Source: Solirubrobacteraceae bacterium (lineage in GTDB: Bacteria > Actinomycetota > Thermoleophilia > Solirubrobacterales > Solirubrobacteraceae). Taken from it: a stretch of 64,000 nt of DNA. Position numbers and translations under genes: made by a program. Of this stretch, positions 45,247 through 54,367 are shown in pieces (position 1 is the stretch's first letter; each line of letters begins with the position of its first letter). The stretch is taken from NCBI GenBank assembly GCA_025451035.1, contig JANWLE010000063.1, positions 26,836 through 90,835 of the forward strand, read 5' to 3'. Under the pieces are notes generated by a model. That model was not told the origin of the DNA and made no database searches. It worked only from the letters and a program-made list of their open reading frames with translations.

Positions 45247-46332
45247 GTGAGCATGAAGATCGGGATCGTAGGCATGCCAAACGCGGGCAAGTCCTCGCTC
45301 TTCAACGCGCTGACGAAGGCTGGCGCTGACGCCGCGAACTACCCTTTCACGACGATCGAGCCGAACATCGCGGTGGTGCCCGTGACGGACGAGCGCCTCG
45401 TCAAGGTCGCCGAGACGGTGGGCGCCTCTGAGATCGTCTGGGACACGATCGACTTTCACGACATCGCCGGGCTCGTCGCCGGCGCACACCAGGGCGAGGG
45501 TCTCGGTAACCGCTTCCTCGCGAACATCCGCGAGACGGACGCGATCCTCCACGTGGTGCGCACCCACCGCGACGAGAGCGTCGTGCACCCGGAGGGCCGC
45601 GTCGATCCGCTCGCCGACATCGAGACGATCGAGACCGAGCTCGCGCTAGCCGATCTCGAGCAGGCCGAACGGCGCGTGAGCCGAGTAGCCAGGCAGGCCA
45701 AGGGCTCAGACCGCGGGGCGATCGCCGAGGAGAAGTGGCTGGGGGAAGTGATCCAGGCGCTGCAGGCGGGTAAGCCGGTGCGCGCGGTGCCGCCGCCACC
45801 GGACGCCCCGTACGCGGCCCGCGAACTCGGCGCTCTGACCGCCAAGCCCGTCCTGTTCGTCGCGAACGTAGACGAGGGATCCGAGCAGGTTCCGGCCGAC
45901 ATCGCGCAGTACGCGCAGGCACAGGGAGCGCGGGCGGTAGCGATCTCCTCGCGCATCGAGGCGGAGCTCGCCGAGCTCGAGGCCGAAGACGCGAGCGCTA
46001 TGCGCGGAGAGCTCGGTGTCAGCGAGTCTGGCCTAGAGCGCGTAGTGCGCGAGGCGTTCGCACTGTTGCATCTGATCGCGTTCTTCACCGCCGGGGAGGG
46101 CAAGCCCGCGCAGTCGTGGCATTTGCGTTGCGGGCTGACGGCGTGGCACGCTGCCGGTGAGATCCACAGCGATATCCAGAAGGGATTCGTCCGCGCCGAG
46201 GTGATCGGCTGGCGCGAGCTCGTCGAGTGCGGTGGCTATGCCGGAGCGCGCGAGCGCGGCGAGCTCCGCCTCGAGGGACGCGATTACGTGATGCGCGACG
46301 GTGATGTGATCACGGTGAAGTTCACGCCATAG
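45247..46332 (+). CDS. ychF: Redox-regulated P-loop ATPase YchF
   Basis: A 361-residue Obg-family protein that prefers ATP to GTP and binds ribosomes. G1 is GMPNAGKSSLFNAL, G3 region DFHDIAGLVAGA, and the G4 motif is NVDE in place of NKxD, which marks the YchF change in nucleotide specificity. The C-terminal TGS-type domain has FFTAGEGKPAQSWHLRCG and GDVITVKF. GTG 45247 is chosen (GGGAG upstream). Its 3' end overlaps the convergent exonuclease gene by 11 bases. Confidence 0.96.
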   Translation: MSMKIGIVGMPNAGKSSLFNALTKAGADAANYPFTTIEPNIAVVPVTDERLVKVAETVGASEIVWDTIDFHDIAGLVAGAHQGEGLGNRFLANIRETDAILHVVRTHRDESVVHPEGRVDPLADIETIETELALADLEQAERRVSRVARQAKGSDRGAIAEEKWLGEVIQALQAGKPVRAVPPPPDAPYAARELGALTAKPVLFVANVDEGSEQVPADIAQYAQAQGARAVAISSRIEAELAELEAEDASAMRGELGVSESGLERVVREAFALLHLIAFFTAGEGKPAQSWHLRCGLTAWHAAGEIHSDIQKGFVRAEVIGWRELVECGGYAGARERGELRLEGRDYVMRDGDVITVKFTP

Positions 46333-47167
46333 CCAGACGCTGCGCGAGGCGCTTCATGCCAAACTCGTCGGCGGCGAGCGCTCCGGCGGCGAAGTTCGTG
46401 GATCGGTCGGCTGGACGCTCGACAGCGATGCGCACGAGCGTGGCGATCCGCTTGAAGGCGACCAGCTGCTCTGCGTTCTCGCGCAGGGCGCCGGCCACGC
46501 GGGGTCGTAGCTCAGGATCCCCGTCCGCCGCGGCTGCCAGCAGCCGCTCGAGCCCACCGTAGCGGCCCAGCAGCACGGCGGCCGTCTTGGCGCCCACCCC
46601 CGGTGCTCCCGGCAGGCCATCGGACGGGTCGCCCCGCAACGCGATGAAGTCAGGCACGAGCTTCGGGGTCACGCCGTAGCGCTCCAGCACGTCGGCAGGC
46701 CCGAGCTCGACTGCGGCTCCGTCGCGACGCAGCTCGAGGATCTTCACCGCGTCTGTGACCGCCTGGAACATGTCGCGGTCGCCGCTCAACAGCAGCGCCA
46801 GGCCGCCGGCATCTGTCTCAGCGCCCGCGTAGGAGAACATCACGTCGTCGGCCTCGAGCTCCTCGCTGCCCGCCACTGTCCAGCCGAAGCGCCCCAGCAG
46901 CTCGCCAGCGCGAGCCCACTGCTGCGCGAGCTCAGCTGGCATCGGCTCGCGGTGGGCGTGATAGGGCGCGTAGAGGTTCACGCGGTAGACGGCCTGCTCG
47001 GCGCCGAAGCAGGCCACCACGGCCCGTGGCGAGCACGCCTGGATCGCTGACACCAGCGCGTTGACTGTACCCAGCAGCGCGTTGACAGGTCGAGCCCGCT
47101 CGTCGCTTATCGATTTCGGCAGCGCAAAGAACGCGCGGTACAAAAGCCAAGGGACGTCGGCGATCAA
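46322..47167 (-). CDS. Standalone 5'-3' exonuclease (PolI N-domain/FEN-like)
   Basis: A 281-residue flap endonuclease/5'-3' exonuclease without a polymerase domain. It shows DVPWLLYRAFFALP at the start, SEELEADDVMFSYA and LLLSGDRDMFQAV with acidic metal ligands, then the helix-hairpin-helix GLPGAPGVGAKTAAVLLGRY. The start is TTG 47167; an in-frame TAG six codons earlier prevents extension. It probably processes Okazaki or repair flaps alongside a full PolI elsewhere. Confidence 0.9.
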   Translation of the reverse strand: MIADVPWLLYRAFFALPKSISDERARPVNALLGTVNALVSAIQACSPRAVVACFGAEQAVYRVNLYAPYHAHREPMPAELAQQWARAGELLGRFGWTVAGSEELEADDVMFSYAGAETDAGGLALLLSGDRDMFQAVTDAVKILELRRDGAAVELGPADVLERYGVTPKLVPDFIALRGDPSDGLPGAPGVGAKTAAVLLGRYGGLERLLAAAADGDPELRPRVAGALRENAEQLVAFKRIATLVRIAVERPADRSTNFAAGALAADEFGMKRLAQRLAMA

Positions 47168-47229
47168 GAGCGGGCGGTCGATCGTCTAAGCGTATGCGCC
47201 CGTGCCGGCGGACGTGGCGTGCGGGTCCG

Positions 47230-48531
47230 CTACGGCGCGCCCACGCCGCCGCTAGCAGCGGGCTGCGCCGTAGCGGCTTCTTCGCTTCCTGGCGCAGGCG
47301 TGCCACTCGCAGACGGTTGGCTCTGGTCGGGCTCCTGCAGTGAGCCGTGCGAGTCGTGGACACTGAAGTAGGCCCACGTATCGTTCAGCGATAGGCGCGC
47401 GGCGAGTTCGGGTCCGCTCACGAGCGTATGCCCCTGCGAACCCAGCACATACGCGGTGAGTATGCGGGGCGAGTAGCCGCGCTTGAGCACTTCGATGCCC
47501 TCGAGGGCGCCGCGTACCAGCCCCGTCAGGCGAGCCTGGGCGGAAGCGAAGCTCATCGTCACTGTCCACTTGTGCAGCGGGCCTTGGTCGAACGGGTCGG
47601 GCACGCCGCGCAGCCATGGCTCGGCGCCCGATCCCGTGAACGCATACTGCACGCTCTCGGTCCTCCCACCCGAGCTCGCGAAGAAATAGGTGATCGCCGG
47701 GCGCCCGCGGAAGGTGACTACCTGCCCGGCGGTCGTGGCCGTCGCGGTGTTGCTGCGAGGCGTCTCGCCCGCCACGCCGCGATACATCTGCGAGCGCGTG
47801 TCGCAGTAGACGTCGAACTCGCCGGCGGGCCCAGCGTCGGCAGTGATGGCGTAGGTGCGGGTAGCGACCGCCTGGGCCTGCAGCGCCGCAAGCGGCCATT
47901 CGGCCGGCATCTCCTCAGCGACGGTGCCCCGTACATAGTCCTCCAGAGAGAGCGCGTTGACCACGTTCATGCCACCGTGAAGTGCAGGCGCCAAGCTCAG
48001 CGAGCCGCGGTAGGACCCGTTCGTCAGGCCGTTTTCGGCGGTGCCCTTGAGCGTCACGGCGCCGGCGCCGCTGACGCTCAGCAGGCCGGCTGCTATCCGC
48101 ACACCCGCCCCGGCGAGCCTCACACCGTGGCTCGTGCTGACGACGGTGTAGGTGACGGCGGGGTTCAAGGCGTGCCCGTTGGCACTGTCGGCGCCGGAAA
48201 AGGAGGCGCTCCTGCGGTTGCCGGCGAGCAGCACCCGGACGTTCGCGGACGGCGTCGCCCGCCCCAGCACGGTGCCGGTGTAGTAGTGCGCGAGGATCGC
48301 CGTGTAGGAGTAGCCGTGTTGGGCGAAGCCAAGCGCGCCCTCCTGGCTCATGCCAACGCCGTGCCCGTCGCCCGCGCCGTTGATCACAAGCGTCTGCGAG
48401 CCTCCCCTGGAATGTGAACGGGCGGCCGCCACCGGTGTGCACGTCGCGCCGAAAGCCACGGTTGCGCACACCGCGAGTGTCCTCGCGAGCGTCGCGGGTA
48501 CTGAAGTGTGTCGGTGGTAACTTGGCCTCAT
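47230..48531 (-). CDS. SpoIID/LytB-domain secreted protein
   Basis: A 433-residue exported protein with a signal peptide (LARTLAVCATVAFGATC). It carries a SpoIID domain, which in sporulating bacilli is a lytic transglycosylase; the core SLEDYVRGTVAEEMPAEWPLAALQAQAVATRTYA is represented by EDYVRGTVAEEMP and ALQAQAVATRTYA. The GHGVGMSQEGA module lies before this core, whereas in Bacillus SpoIID it lies after it. No sporulation genes are near, so a wall-remodelling role is likely. ATG 48531 is preferred to the track start 48837. Confidence 0.88.
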   Translation of the reverse strand: MRPSYHRHTSVPATLARTLAVCATVAFGATCTPVAAARSHSRGGSQTLVINGAGDGHGVGMSQEGALGFAQHGYSYTAILAHYYTGTVLGRATPSANVRVLLAGNRRSASFSGADSANGHALNPAVTYTVVSTSHGVRLAGAGVRIAAGLLSVSGAGAVTLKGTAENGLTNGSYRGSLSLAPALHGGMNVVNALSLEDYVRGTVAEEMPAEWPLAALQAQAVATRTYAITADAGPAGEFDVYCDTRSQMYRGVAGETPRSNTATATTAGQVVTFRGRPAITYFFASSGGRTESVQYAFTGSGAEPWLRGVPDPFDQGPLHKWTVTMSFASAQARLTGLVRGALEGIEVLKRGYSPRILTAYVLGSQGHTLVSGPELAARLSLNDTWAYFSVHDSHGSLQEPDQSQPSASGTPAPGSEEAATAQPAASGGVGAP

Positions 48532-48568
48532 GCTGGCATCCGTGCTCACAGAGATCGACTGTGTCGTG

Positions 48569-48590
48569 GCGCTTCCCACGCAGGAAGCGC
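48569..48590. promoter_or_regulatory. Inverted repeat in the spoIID-like/gabD divergent gap
   Basis: GCGCTTCC-cacgca-GGAAGCGC, a perfect 8-bp dyad, lies about 40 bases upstream of the SpoIID-like start and 150 before gabD. It is a possible operator for either promoter. Confidence 0.4.
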
Positions 48591-48736
48591 TATGCGAGTT
48601 GATTCGGACCGTCGACCCTGATCCATGAGCGATCCACGGTGAGGTGGCCACAAGCACTGTCTTTTGTCTCCCCGGTCGATGGGTGATCAAACGCAGCGCA
48701 ACAGAACATGCTTGAGCGCAGGAAGGTGAATGGCAA

Positions 48737-50203
48737 ATGAGCGAGCCCAACGAGGAGCAGACGGTCCTACAGTCAGTCCCGACGGGGCTCTTCATTGCGG
48801 GGAGGTGGCGAGCTGCGGCGGCAGCCCAGACTTTCACCGTCGAGGACCCGGCGACCCAGCAGCCGCTGCTAGAGGTCGCCGACGCGCGCGTGGATGACGC
48901 GCTCGAGGCACTAGCCGCTGCCTGGGAGGCACAGTCGCGGTGGGCGGCGCATCCGCCGCGTGAGCGCGGCGAGATCCTGCGGCGAGCCTACGAGCAGCTG
49001 ATAGCCCGCCAAGACGAGCTGGCGCTCTTGATGACGCTCGAGATGGGCAAGGCTCTCTCAGAGTCAAAGGCTGAGATCACGTACGCAGCCGAGTTCTTTC
49101 GCTGGTTCTCGGAGGAGGCCGTCCGCATACACGGTCGCTACATGACGAACGCCACCGGTAGTGGGCGCGTCATCACGATGCGCCAGCCGGTCGGGCCGTG
49201 CGTGTTCGTGACCCCGTGGAACTTCCCTGCGGCGATGGGGGCGCGCAAGATAGCTCCGGCGATCGCTGCCGGTTGCACGATGGTCGTCAAGCCCGCGCAC
49301 CAGACGCCGCTGTCGATGCTCGCGCTAGCCCAAATCCTCGAGCGCTGCGGGCTGCCCGCCGGCGTGTTGAACGTCATCACTTCGAGTCGCTCAGGCGAGG
49401 TCATCGAACCGCTGCTCAAAGACGGCCGTACCCGCAAGCTGTCTTTCACCGGCTCGACGCAGGTCGGGCGCAAGCTGATCGAACAGTCGGCGAGCAAGGT
49501 GCTGCGCGTGTCGATGGAGTTGGGCGGCAACGCGCCGTTCCTTGTGTTCGCGGACGCGGACCTCGACGCGGCGGTCGACGGCGCGATGGTTGCAAAGATG
49601 CGCAACGTCGGCGAGGCGTGCACCGCCGCGAACCGCTTTTACGTGCATGAGTCGCTCGCGCCGCAGTTCGCCGCTCAGCTCGCGCAGCGCATGCGCGAGC
49701 TGAAGGTCGGCCGCGGCACCGAACCGGATACCCAGGTCGGCCCGCTGATCGACGGCAGTCAGCGCGGCAAGGTGCAGGAGCTCCTTCAGGATGCGCTTGA
49801 CGCCGGCGCGAAGGTGCTCACTGGTGGCAACGCGATGCGTGGAGCGGGCTATTTCTTCGAGCCAACGGTGTTGAGCGAGGTTCCTCCCGGCGCACGCATG
49901 CTGGCCGAGGAGATCTTCGGTCCGGTCGCGCCGGTAGCTACCTTCAGCTCCGAGGAGCAGGCGCTAGAGGCGGCTAACTCGAGCGAGTACGGGCTCGTCG
50001 CGTACCTCTACACGCGTGACTTGGCCCGCGCGTTTCGTGTCGCGGAGGGTCTCGAGACCGGGATGGTCGGCGTCAACCAGGGCATGGTCTCAAACGCCGC
50101 TGCCCCGTTCGGCGGGGTCAAGCAGTCCGGCTTTGGCCGCGAGGGCGGCTTCGAGGGCATCGACGAGTATCTGCAGACGAAGTACGTCGCGCTCGCCCTC
50201 TGA
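48737..50203 (+). CDS. gabD: NAD(P)-dependent succinate-semialdehyde dehydrogenase
   Basis: A 488-residue aldehyde dehydrogenase oxidising succinate semialdehyde to succinate in GABA or related degradation. The active site is intact: catalytic Cys in NVGEACTAANRFYV and general-base Glu in SMELGGNAPF, with FTGSTQVGRKL for the cofactor. The EACTAANRF pattern, TPWNFPAAMGARKIAPA and FGGVKQSGFGREGG place it in the SSADH group. Start ATG 48737 has AGGAAGGTGA upstream. It contrasts with the Cys-less family member at 31404. Confidence 0.92.
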   Translation: MSEPNEEQTVLQSVPTGLFIAGRWRAAAAAQTFTVEDPATQQPLLEVADARVDDALEALAAAWEAQSRWAAHPPRERGEILRRAYEQLIARQDELALLMTLEMGKALSESKAEITYAAEFFRWFSEEAVRIHGRYMTNATGSGRVITMRQPVGPCVFVTPWNFPAAMGARKIAPAIAAGCTMVVKPAHQTPLSMLALAQILERCGLPAGVLNVITSSRSGEVIEPLLKDGRTRKLSFTGSTQVGRKLIEQSASKVLRVSMELGGNAPFLVFADADLDAAVDGAMVAKMRNVGEACTAANRFYVHESLAPQFAAQLAQRMRELKVGRGTEPDTQVGPLIDGSQRGKVQELLQDALDAGAKVLTGGNAMRGAGYFFEPTVLSEVPPGARMLAEEIFGPVAPVATFSSEEQALEAANSSEYGLVAYLYTRDLARAFRVAEGLETGMVGVNQGMVSNAAAPFGGVKQSGFGREGGFEGIDEYLQTKYVALAL

Positions 50204-50640
50204 GCCCGGCGCGAGCAGCCAGCGGCGCTAGAACATTTGTCTAGGGACCTTGGACGTTGTCAAGCGCGCCGAGACTCGAGCCGAGCGAGAAACCCGCAGG
50301 CATGGGCGGGGCTCCCGGGTGCGCCGATAGCTCCCCGGGCGCCGGGTCTGTAGCCGCGCGCTGGAAGTCTTTGAGCGAAGAAAGAGACCGAGTGGACACA
50401 GCTGCGAAATCCCGAAATCGCACGCTTGACCCGGCGCGGCCCGGGCGCGATCTCGCTCGCTCGCTCGCTCACGGGTCGGCCCGCCGTCGCGCGCGGCGCG
50501 CCAACGGCACCCACCGCCGGGGCCCGCTCGCTTCGCCCGTGAGGGCGAACGGCGCGAGCCGCAGCACGGCTCGCCGCCGCGGCGCAGCACGGCGTGCCGT
50601 AGGCTGGACGGCAGGACTCTTCGCCTTGCCGGTAAACACG
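50204..50640. promoter_or_regulatory. GC-rich leader region before the HD-GYP gene, no gene seen
   Basis: No protein gene is supported in these 437 bases, although both strands have open frames because of high GC. It begins with CTAGA-acatttg-TCTAG, then dense GC-rich complementary segments around 50310-50350 (CCCGGG and GGGGCT/AGCTCCCC type) and a (CTCG)n tract at 50452-50470. The length and foldable sequence suggest a structured 5' leader. I could not match it to a known riboswitch, including the c-di-GMP GEMM class. Confidence 0.4.
50452..50470. repeat. CTCG tetranucleotide repeat
   Basis: Four and three-quarter tandem copies of CTCG lie in the leader region of the HD-GYP gene. Such a tract may vary in length by slippage. 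Confidence 0.6.
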
Positions 50641-52149
50641 ATGAGTGTGACGGACAGACCACAGCGCGATGCGCGACCCGCCCAAAGCGTGCGGTGGGCG
50701 ATCAGCGCCGTCCTGGCTGCAGCCGGTGCGCTGGCGCTCGCGTTTGCCTCCGCTGCGCTGGCGCTAGTGGCCGGTGGTTTGTTGCTGGCCGCCGCGGCGC
50801 TCATCGCCGGCTTGACGGTCGGCGCTGAGCGGCGCCAGAAGCTCGAAGATGAGATCCATGCGCGCTCGAGTGAGCTCGGCAGGGCGCTATCGGAGCTCGA
50901 GGTCGCTCAGGCCGAGACGGTACGCCGGCTCTCGATGGCCGTCGAGTTCCGTGACGAGGACACCGGCGCTCACATCGAGCGCATAGGGCGCTTCTCGACG
51001 ATGCTCGCGCAGCGGATTGGGATGGATGAGGAGTACTGCGCGCGGCTCGGCCACGCGGCGCCGCTGCACGACGTCGGAAAGGTCGCCATACCCGACGCGA
51101 TCCTCCTCAAGCCGGGGCCGTTGACGCCAGACGAGCGCGCGATTGTGGAGACCCACACCGAGGAGGGCCATCGACTGCTCAGCGGCTCGTCCTCATCGAT
51201 CCTCGACCTCGCCGCGACGATCGCGCTGAGCCATCACGAGAAGTGGGACGGCTCGGGCTATCCACGGGGGATGGCGGGCGAGTCGATCCCGATCGAGGGA
51301 CGGATCGTCGCGATTGCCGACGTTTTCGACGCGCTCACCAGCGACCGCGTGTACCGCAAAGCGTTCTCTGTCGAGCAGGCGGTAGAGATGATGCTCGCCC
51401 AGCGTGGCCGCCACTTTGACCCAGTCCTGCTGGACGCCTTCATGGAAGTCCTCGACACAGCCGGCCCGGACGCGCGCGGGTCAGCGACGCACGACTCTAC
51501 GGCACTGGTTCAAAGCGTTCTCGACAGCTATGTGCAGGCGATCAAGCAAGGCGACGCAGAGACGGCAGAGGGAGCGATCATGCGCGCGATCGAGGACGGC
51601 GTCGAACCGCTCGCCCTGCACAGCGAGGTGTTCGCGCCGGCGCTCAGCCGGATCGAGAGCCTCGCGCTGACCGGCGAGATGGACAGCGACGGCGAACGCC
51701 TCGCGATCGGCATCACGCGGCGCATCCTGGCGAGCCTCTACAGGTACATGCTGGGGGCCACCGAACGCAACCGCGAGCGGATTCTGCTTGGCGCCGCCGA
51801 AGGCGAAAGGCCCGCGCTTGAACTGCAGATGGTCCACGATCAACTAGCGCTTGCCGGCTACCAAACAACGATCGCCCCGACGCTCACGCTAGCCGACCTC
51901 ACCGCGGCGGTAAACAGCGACTCGCCCGACGCCGTCGTGCTTGCGATCAACGGCGATGTAGGCGCGGTGGAGCCGGCGTTGCGCGAGCTGCGCGACGGTG
52001 GCCACGAGACGCCTGTGGTGTTGTGGGCGGGAAACAGAGCCGCGCCAAAGCTCCCGAGCGACCTGACGGCCACCAAGACCCTCGATAGGATCGAGCGCTC
52101 GGTGCCAGCGGTCGAAGATCTGCTCGCGCGCGTTCACGCTGTCAGCTGA
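50641..52149 (+). CDS. HD-GYP phosphodiesterase with C-terminal degenerate B12-binding-like module
   Basis: A 502-residue signalling protein. Two N-terminal helices anchor it and a coiled-coil leads into an HD-GYP domain (HDVGK near residue 143; SHHEKWDGSGYPRG near 200), which hydrolyses c-di-GMP. Residues about 300-370 resemble the helical cap and 380-500 the Rossmann half of CarH/MetH-type cobalamin domains (GAAEGERPALELQMVHDQL for the usual GxxHxxG loop). The axial His is replaced and the cap lacks its W and EH motif, so cobalamin binding is doubtful. ATG 50641 is preferred; the track extension to 50257 is low-complexity. Confidence 0.85.
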   Translation: MSVTDRPQRDARPAQSVRWAISAVLAAAGALALAFASAALALVAGGLLLAAAALIAGLTVGAERRQKLEDEIHARSSELGRALSELEVAQAETVRRLSMAVEFRDEDTGAHIERIGRFSTMLAQRIGMDEEYCARLGHAAPLHDVGKVAIPDAILLKPGPLTPDERAIVETHTEEGHRLLSGSSSSILDLAATIALSHHEKWDGSGYPRGMAGESIPIEGRIVAIADVFDALTSDRVYRKAFSVEQAVEMMLAQRGRHFDPVLLDAFMEVLDTAGPDARGSATHDSTALVQSVLDSYVQAIKQGDAETAEGAIMRAIEDGVEPLALHSEVFAPALSRIESLALTGEMDSDGERLAIGITRRILASLYRYMLGATERNRERILLGAAEGERPALELQMVHDQLALAGYQTTIAPTLTLADLTAAVNSDSPDAVVLAINGDVGAVEPALRELRDGGHETPVVLWAGNRAAPKLPSDLTATKTLDRIERSVPAVEDLLARVHAVS

Positions 52150-52239
52150 CTGCGCCAGGGCGGTCAGAGCCAGCCGCGGTAGCGATCCTCTATGCTCGCG
52201 GCGTGCTTTTTGGAGGCTGAAACGATCGGATCTAAAGAC

Positions 52240-53202
52240 ATGGCTTCAGGTGAAGGTCAGGACCAGCGCAGCGCGATAGTGACCGGGGGCGCAGGCTTCA
52301 TCGGCTCGCACCTGGTCGACGCGCTGCTCGCAGACGGATACCGCGTAGAGGTCGTGGATGACCTCTCCGCCGGAGACCGATCGCGCGTCTCACCGCAGGC
52401 GCGTCTAACCGAGCTCGACATCGTCGACCGCGACGCCCTCGTGGCGCTCGTCGAGGAAATCGGCCCGCACGTGATCTACCACCTTGCCGCGCAGGCCAGT
52501 GTCACCGCCTCGGTGCGCGACCCGTCCCGTGATTGCGCCGTCAACGTCCAGGGCACCCTGAACGTGGTGGATGTCGCGACGCGCCTTGGCGTGCCGGTGG
52601 TGTTTACCTCAACCGGAGGGGCGCTATATGGTGACGACGTTCCAATACCGACCGGCGAGGAGCAGATCCCGGCGCCCCTAGCGCCCTACGGCGCGTCGAA
52701 GTGGGCGGCCGAGGCGTACGTGAAGACGTGGTCTCTGTTTTCAGGTGTTCCGCACACGGTATGCCGGCTCGGCAACGTGTACGGGCCGCGCCAGAGCCCG
52801 CACGGCGAGGCGGGCGTTGTCTCGATCTTCTCCCACCACCTGTACGTCGGGAGCTCGCCTAAGGTCTATGGTCACGGCGAGCCGACGCGTGACTACGTGT
52901 ATGTAGGCGACGTCGTGCGTGCGCTGATAGCCGCGACGGGCCGCCGCGGCACCTTCAACATCGCCACAGGCGTCGAGACGGACGTGATGAGCGTCTGGCG
53001 TGAGCTGCGCGACGCGGCGGGCACGGACGTCCAGCCTGAGCTAGCCGATCTGCGTCCGGGGGAGCTGCGCCGCAGCTGCCTGGACGTGTCGCTCGCCGCC
53101 AGCGAGCTGGGCTGGCGGGCGGAGGTCGCCTTGGCAGACGGGCTGGTCGAGACCTATAAGGCGCTGGTCGACGAGTTTCGCTCCAAGGAGTCCCAGGCCT
53201 AA
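52240..53202 (+). CDS. NAD-dependent sugar-nucleotide epimerase (GalE-like)
   Basis: A short-chain-dehydrogenase-type enzyme of the extended class, probably interconverting UDP-glucose and UDP-galactose or a related pair. NAD motif TGGAGFIGSHL, catalytic Ser/Thr and YxxxK in FTSTGGALYG and APYGASKWAAEAY, and LGNVYGPRQ for the sugar loop. ATG 52240 puts the NAD motif about 15 residues in; the track ATG 52192 is also possible. It could work with the galT-like gene at 18 kb, but this is not shown. Confidence 0.88.
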   Translation: MASGEGQDQRSAIVTGGAGFIGSHLVDALLADGYRVEVVDDLSAGDRSRVSPQARLTELDIVDRDALVALVEEIGPHVIYHLAAQASVTASVRDPSRDCAVNVQGTLNVVDVATRLGVPVVFTSTGGALYGDDVPIPTGEEQIPAPLAPYGASKWAAEAYVKTWSLFSGVPHTVCRLGNVYGPRQSPHGEAGVVSIFSHHLYVGSSPKVYGHGEPTRDYVYVGDVVRALIAATGRRGTFNIATGVETDVMSVWRELRDAAGTDVQPELADLRPGELRRSCLDVSLAASELGWRAEVALADGLVETYKALVDEFRSKESQA

Positions 53203-53285
53203 CACCACGCGGGAGGCCGTCTCGGCCGGCTGCAACGACGTGTGCACTGGTCGCAAGCCCGCGCCCATGCGCCGAGGAAAGGTGT

Positions 53286-54245
53286 ATGAGGTATGCCACC
53301 AGGGCAACCCTGCTCGGTGCGTTGACTACAGCGGCCCTTCCGTTCTACGCCGCCGCGGCGGCGGGGAGCCTGGAGTCCTCCGGTGGTGTGCGCGCGCCGG
53401 CAGCGCCGCTCGCGGGAGGCGTTGAATACGGAAGCGTTTCGCCGCGCGTACCCGTGCTCGAAGGCTTCTCGGTGCGGAGGACGGTCACCGATGGTCACCT
53501 GCCGAGGATCACGCTCCGCTTCGACGAGACCGGTGTCAGAACAGTCGCCGCGACACTGGCGATCACTCCCGTCGGCGCACGCACGCCGGTGCTGAAGCTG
53601 CGCATGGGCTGGATTCACACCGGCCGCGTGGTGTCGGTGCGCTGGCCCCGGCACGCCGTGCTCAAGCCAGGCACCTACAGCGTGTCGCTGAGCGCCCACG
53701 ATCACTCAAACGAGGCGTTTTTGCCAAACGCGCGCGTCTCTACCGCCGCGAGCTTCACGGTCACGCCACCCCCTGCGCCGAAGCCACCGCCACCGCCAAC
53801 GCCGCCGCCGACGGTGCAGGGAGCGGTCTTCCCGCTGCAAGGCCCACATAGCTTCGGCGGCCCGGAAAACCGTTTCGGGGCGCCGCGCACCGGGCACATA
53901 CACCAGGGTCAAGACGTGCTGGCGGCAGAAGGAACCCCGGTCGTCGCGCCCGTCGCAGGGACCATCCTGACCGCCGACTATCAGGCCGGTGGGGCCGGCT
54001 ACTACGTAGTCGAGCACACCGCTGAGGGCTTCGATTTCATGTTCGCCCACTGCCAGCAGAACTCTGTCGCGGTAAGCACCGGAGAGGCGGTCAGCGCCGC
54101 GCAGCTCTTGTGCAAGGTGGGGCAGACCGGTGACGCCGAAGGGCCTCATTTGCACTTCGAGATGTGGGTCGGCGGCTGGCAGGCCAGCTCGGGTCATCCG
54201 ATCGATCCGCTCCCGTACCTGCAGGAATGCGAAGGCGCGCACTGA
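53286..54245 (+). CDS. Secreted M23 metallopeptidase
   Basis: A 319-residue exported peptidoglycan-type endopeptidase. A signal peptide ends near AAAAAG; an Ig-like region (60-160) and a Pro-rich linker (TPPPAPKPPPPPTPPP) follow. The M23/LytM domain has the zinc ligands GHIHQGQDV and GPHLHFEMW and the catalytic His in FMFAHC. GAGGAAAGGTG precedes the ATG. It probably cuts peptide cross-links in the wall or acts as an activator of other hydrolases. Confidence 0.92.
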   Translation: MRYATRATLLGALTTAALPFYAAAAAGSLESSGGVRAPAAPLAGGVEYGSVSPRVPVLEGFSVRRTVTDGHLPRITLRFDETGVRTVAATLAITPVGARTPVLKLRMGWIHTGRVVSVRWPRHAVLKPGTYSVSLSAHDHSNEAFLPNARVSTAASFTVTPPPAPKPPPPPTPPPTVQGAVFPLQGPHSFGGPENRFGAPRTGHIHQGQDVLAAEGTPVVAPVAGTILTADYQAGGAGYYVVEHTAEGFDFMFAHCQQNSVAVSTGEAVSAAQLLCKVGQTGDAEGPHLHFEMWVGGWQASSGHPIDPLPYLQECEGAH

Positions 54246-54294
54246 CACGAGCAGCAAACCTGGGCTGGCAGGAGGCGCTAGCATCAAGCGCTGC

Positions 54295-54367
54295 GGCGAG
54301 ATAGCTCAGTTGGTAGAGCACACGACTGAAAATCGTGGTGTCCTCGGTTCGATTCCGAGTCTCGCCA
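54295..54367 (+). tRNA. tRNA-Phe (anticodon GAA)
   Basis: Cloverleaf: acceptor GGCGAGA/TCTCGCC with discriminator A, D-arm AGCTC...GAGC, anticodon stem CACGA/TCGTG with loop CTGAAAA (anticodon GAA), T-arm CTCGG-TTCGATT-CCGAG. CCA is not encoded. It follows the M23 gene by 49 bases. Confidence 0.97.

Noticed and set aside
50257-50640. Upstream extension of the HD-GYP protein
   Set aside because: The added residues are low-complexity Arg/Ala/Gly-rich with no homology; ATG 50641 starts just before the membrane helices.
50204-50640. c-di-GMP (GEMM) riboswitch before the HD-GYP gene
   Set aside because: The conserved GEMM core sequences are not present; only generic GC-rich complementarity is seen.
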